A stretch of DNA of 64,000 bases, taken from positions 118,513 through 182,512 of the forward strand of contig NZ_PDJU01000005.1 of NCBI RefSeq assembly GCF_004116455.1, given 5' to 3'. The first letter of the stretch is position 1, and each line of letters begins with the position of its first letter. The notes under the pieces are model-generated. The model was not told the origin of the DNA. It ran no database searches and saw nothing but the letters and a program-made list of their open reading frames with translations. The translations under genes were made by a program, and so were the position numbers. The DNA is from Arcobacter sp. F155. Its GTDB lineage: Bacteria > Campylobacterota > Campylobacteria > Campylobacterales > Arcobacteraceae. This document shows positions 61,297 through 64,000 of the stretch, piece by piece.

Positions 61297-63102
61297 AAAA
61301 ATAAATTATACCTATTAAGTTTTTTTATTATTTTAGAATTTTTTTCAATTTCTATTTTATATTTAAATAATGAACAAAGAAGAGAACAAATAATTATATC
61401 AGCAAATGAAATTGTTAAAACAAATTATAATAATACATTGAACTCTTTTGAAACAATAGCAAATACTGTTTATAGAGGATATATAGATAATGAAAATGTA
61501 TTAAAACTATTTGCACAAAAAGATAGAGAAAAATTATACGATTATTTAAAATATGATTATATCTATTTAGAAAGTATTGATTTTAGACAAATACATTTCC
61601 ATACACCTAAAAATCACTCCTTTTTAAGAATGCATAAACCTGAAAGATATGGGGATGACCTAACTGATATTAGATATAGTGTAAATTTTGTAAATAGTTA
61701 TAAAGAATCTATATCAGGTCTTGAAATGGGTAGAGTAGTTCCTGGATTTAGGTATGTATATCCCTTGAGTTATAATGATAAACATATTGGAAGTGTGGAG
61801 ACTTCTTTTAGTGTAAAAGCATTTATTCATAAACTAGAGGAAGTATATGATGTCCATACTCACTTCTTATTAAATAAAGAGGTATTTGAAAAAAAGATAT
61901 TTGATAATTATAGAAAATATTATGGAATAAGTATAGAATCAGATAAGTATATTACTTTACTAAGAAGCAGCAATGAAAAAACTAAAAAGTTAGAGTCTAT
62001 ATTGCGAAAACTATTTAGAGCAGATTTACAAAAAAAACTTGATGATGGTTTTAAATCCAATAATATATTTGGAGTTGAAATAAAATCTAAGAATATAAAA
62101 TCTTCTCACAAAATTGCAACATTTTTACTATTAAAAAATATCCAAAAACAGAATATAGGTTACTTTGTAGTATATCAAGATAGTGAAGAATTATTACAAT
62201 TAAAAAGTGAATTCATAAAATTTCTACTAGTAATAACTTTAATAAATATATTATTAACTTTTATTTTTTATAAAGAAACAACAAAAAAAGAAAAATTTGA
62301 AAAAGAAGTTAATTTAAAAACACAGGAACTAAAAGAGCTAAATGAATCACTAGAGAAGAAAATAAAAAAAGAAGTAGAAAAGACAAGACATCAAGAGCAA
62401 CAATTGTTTGAAATAGAAAAAATGGCACAAATGGGTGAAATGATAGGAAATATAGCACACCAATGGAGACAACCTCTAAGTGTTATTTCAACTTCTGCCT
62501 CAGGAGTAAAACTACAACAAGAATTTGGAAACCTGAACAGTGAAAAGTTGATTGAGTATATGGATGGGATTGTTAAAAATACTCAATATTTATCAGAAAT
62601 TATTGACACATTTAGAGATTTTATTAGGGAAGAAAAGAAACTAGAAGAAATCATTCTCCAAGATACATTAAAAACAGTAATTGAAATTACTCATGCATCA
62701 TTAAAAAACAATTTTATTGAAGTTCATGAAGAGATAGATTATAAAAATCCAATTAAGATTAAAACTATTTCAAAAGAATTATCACAAGTTCTCATCAATA
62801 TTTTTAATAATGCAAAGGATGTTATAAAAGAAAGAAAAACTGATAATGCTTGGATTAGAATAAGTCTTAAGAAAACAGATTCAATTGCATATATTACCAT
62901 AGAAGATAATGCAGGTGGTATTCCAAGAGAAACTATATCTAAAATATTCGACCCATACTTTACAACAAAACATCAATCTATTGGAACAGGTTTAGGATTA
63001 CATATGAGTAGAAAAATTGTTACAGAGAGTTTAAAAGGTAAACTATATGCTCAAAATAGTAATCATGGAGCACAGTTTACTATTGAACTACCATTGAATT
63101 AA
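61294..63102 (+). CDS. Membrane sensor histidine kinase, apparent AUA start
   Basis: A protein of about 602 residues. The N-terminal transmembrane helix (LYLLSFFIILEFFSISILYL) is coded upstream of the first TTG (61438), and only an ATA at 61294 sits at the right distance from a ribosome site. A periplasmic Cache-like domain (about 30-305) is followed by a second transmembrane helix (FLLVITLINILLTFIFY) and a coiled coil. The kinase core has the H-box GNIAHQWRQPLS, N-box VLINIFNNAKD, G1 DNAGGIP and G2 GTGLGLHMSRK. The AHQWRQPL H-box is characteristic of Campylobacterota kinases. No response regulator is adjacent. Confidence 0.82.
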   Translation: MKNKLYLLSFFIILEFFSISILYLNNEQRREQIIISANEIVKTNYNNTLNSFETIANTVYRGYIDNENVLKLFAQKDREKLYDYLKYDYIYLESIDFRQIHFHTPKNHSFLRMHKPERYGDDLTDIRYSVNFVNSYKESISGLEMGRVVPGFRYVYPLSYNDKHIGSVETSFSVKAFIHKLEEVYDVHTHFLLNKEVFEKKIFDNYRKYYGISIESDKYITLLRSSNEKTKKLESILRKLFRADLQKKLDDGFKSNNIFGVEIKSKNIKSSHKIATFLLLKNIQKQNIGYFVVYQDSEELLQLKSEFIKFLLVITLINILLTFIFYKETTKKEKFEKEVNLKTQELKELNESLEKKIKKEVEKTRHQEQQLFEIEKMAQMGEMIGNIAHQWRQPLSVISTSASGVKLQQEFGNLNSEKLIEYMDGIVKNTQYLSEIIDTFRDFIREEKKLEEIILQDTLKTVIEITHASLKNNFIEVHEEIDYKNPIKIKTISKELSQVLINIFNNAKDVIKERKTDNAWIRISLKKTDSIAYITIEDNAGGIPRETISKIFDPYFTTKHQSIGTGLGLHMSRKIVTESLKGKLYAQNSNHGAQFTIELPLN

Positions 63103-63179
63103 TTATTATTAGCTTAAAATTATATCTATCTATTTTAGGAACGCTAATATGCTAATTAAAACATAAAATTATGAGATAA

Positions 63180-63255
63180 CCTTCTCCTAAATCTCTTACT
63201 TATTGAGCAGTTTTTGCTAATAAAAAGCTATTCTCAAAAAGAGTTGAATTTTTGA
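63180..63255. repeat. Dispersed palindromic intergenic repeat, copy 3 (partial)
   Basis: CCTTCTCCTAAATCTCTTAC, then TTATTGAGCAGTTTTTGCTA and CAAAAAGAGTTGAATTTTTG, closely matching the first two thirds of copy 2 but lacking the GATTGTTGAACTTA end. It lies between the kinase gene and the convergent resolvase gene; the resolvase may have cut the repeat short. Confidence 0.6.
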
Positions 63256-63277
63256 ACATCTGAAGTAGCCAAATTGG

Positions 63278-63841
63278 CTACCTCTTTTTAGCTACATCTT
63301 TAATTGCTCTATAGATAGTATTACGAGCTACATGAAAAAGCTTAGATAACAAAGCAACAGACTTTCCTTTTTCATGCTGTTTGTATATAACATTCTTTTC
63401 TTTAGTAGTAAGAATAGCTTTTCTGCCAAACTGAACACCTTTTTTCTTTGCTGCTTCAATTCCTTCTCTAACACGTTCATTTATTAAATCACGTTCAAAC
63501 TCTGCAATAGCACCTAACATTGTAAATAATAATCTACCTGCTGGAGATGTTGTATCAATATTTTGATGTAATACTTTGAGATTTACATCTTTTTCTTGTA
63601 AAAACTTTGCAATATTATGAAGATCTATTACAGACCTTGCTAATCTGTCAAGTTTTGTAATGTAAAGAACATCACCTTCTCTTATAAAATCCATCATAAT
63701 CTTAAACTGTTCACGATTTGATTCATTCTTTCCTGACTTTTTTTCTGAGAAAATCTTTTTACATCCAGCACTCTTAAGTTGATCAATTTGATTCTCAAGA
63801 TTTTGGCTTGAAGTTGAAACTCTTGCATAACCTACATTCAT
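63278..63841 (-). CDS. Serine resolvase/invertase
   Basis: A 187-residue small serine recombinase. The catalytic Ser lies in YARVSTSSQN, the Arg cluster in ITKLDRLARSVIDL, then GRLLFTMLGAIAEFERDLINERVREG, GRKAILTTKEK and a C-terminal helix-turn-helix (SVALLSKLFHVARNTIYRAI). All catalytic residues are present. Such enzymes resolve cointegrates of Tn3-type transposons or plasmids, or invert DNA. It is divergent from a probable transposase gene beginning at 63959, which suggests a mobile element extending beyond the window. Confidence 0.92.
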   Translation of the reverse strand: MNVGYARVSTSSQNLENQIDQLKSAGCKKIFSEKKSGKNESNREQFKIMMDFIREGDVLYITKLDRLARSVIDLHNIAKFLQEKDVNLKVLHQNIDTTSPAGRLLFTMLGAIAEFERDLINERVREGIEAAKKKGVQFGRKAILTTKEKNVIYKQHEKGKSVALLSKLFHVARNTIYRAIKDVAKKR

Positions 63842-63958
63842 AATAAATCCTTTGTATTGAATTTACTATTTATTATAATGCCACTAAATATTAAGACATA
63901 AACAACAAAGTTTAAATTCCTAAAAGATAAAATAAATTGAATAATTTAGGAGAAAGAT

Positions 63959-64000
63959 ATGGCAAGAGGAAGAGGTAAATCTTTCAGTGCAGATTTTAAG
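63959..64000 (+). CDS. Start of a probable transposase OrfA (partial)
   Basis: ATG 63959 follows a strong TTAGGAGAAAG ribosome site and opens MARGRGKSFSADFK before the window ends. A basic start followed by (F)SA-(D/E)FK is typical of the first protein of IS3-like elements. Only 14 residues are visible, so the identity is tentative. Confidence 0.35.
   Translation, partial: MARGRGKSFSADFK

Noticed and set aside
1..64000. CRISPR array
   Set aside because: No run of regularly spaced identical repeats of 24-37 bases was found; the only strict tandem repeat is the 15-bp triplet inside a coding region.

Overview
The window is AT-rich, gene-dense DNA from a Campylobacterota bacterium of the Arcobacter group. 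This placement is inferred from the proteins: an OmpR-type regulator, an Era GTPase, a CtsE/CtsF-like transformation assembly pair, a histidine kinase with the H-box AHQWRQPL, and an iron-type ABC operon. No rRNA or tRNA gene is visible. No database search was possible.

Region 1 (1-19294) is the right-hand part of a Tn7-like transposon whose left end lies outside the window. The transposition genes tnsA-tnsB-tnsC-tniQ run leftward from 19141. Repeated TnsB-type sites form the right end, which sits inside comM; the comM 3' end resumes at about 19295. The cargo looks like a defence island: a DUF4238 protein; a WYL regulator divergent from a ubiquitin-like conjugation operon (tandem DUF1508 protein, E2-E1 fusion, JAB peptidase, small exported protein); an exported NucA-type nuclease; a NurA-HerA-patatin operon; and a solitary DruA (DUF4338).

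Region 2 (19300-29460) is core-like: comM remnant, periplasmic binding protein plus HD-GYP phosphodiesterase, response regulator, era, a four-gene GspE/GspF assembly cluster, and folE.

Region 3 (about 29470-47720) is a second island with phage/plasmid traits: a recombinase-like protein without catalytic residues, small excisionase-like proteins, a DUF932/Gp157/Rad52 recombination module, a methyltransferase-HNH pair, a second NucA-type nuclease, a YagK/YfjJ replication-type protein behind a hairpin-rich gap, a three-gene operon of UvrD-nuclease with type III Mod and Res, and an XRE/PIN pair.

Region 4 (47780-58650) handles metals: a NicO/DUF1007 exporter pair, a methyltransferase and EamA transporter, then a rightward regulon of porin, TonB receptor (broken by a one-base frameshift), two tandem substrate-binding proteins, FecCD permease, ATPase and a MarR regulator. 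Four near-palindromes built on TTTAAATAGCTATTTAAA lie before the porin, receptor and binding-protein genes and are the likely MarR operators.

Region 5 (58650-64000) holds a diguanylate cyclase and a sensor histidine kinase separated by a dispersed palindromic intergenic repeat, then a serine resolvase and the start of a probable transposase.

Most interesting for follow-up: the DUF1508 / E2-E1 / JAB operon without a CD-NTase, the NurA-HerA-patatin operon, the UvrD-nuclease attached to a type III restriction system, and two genes that appear to start at AUA codons.
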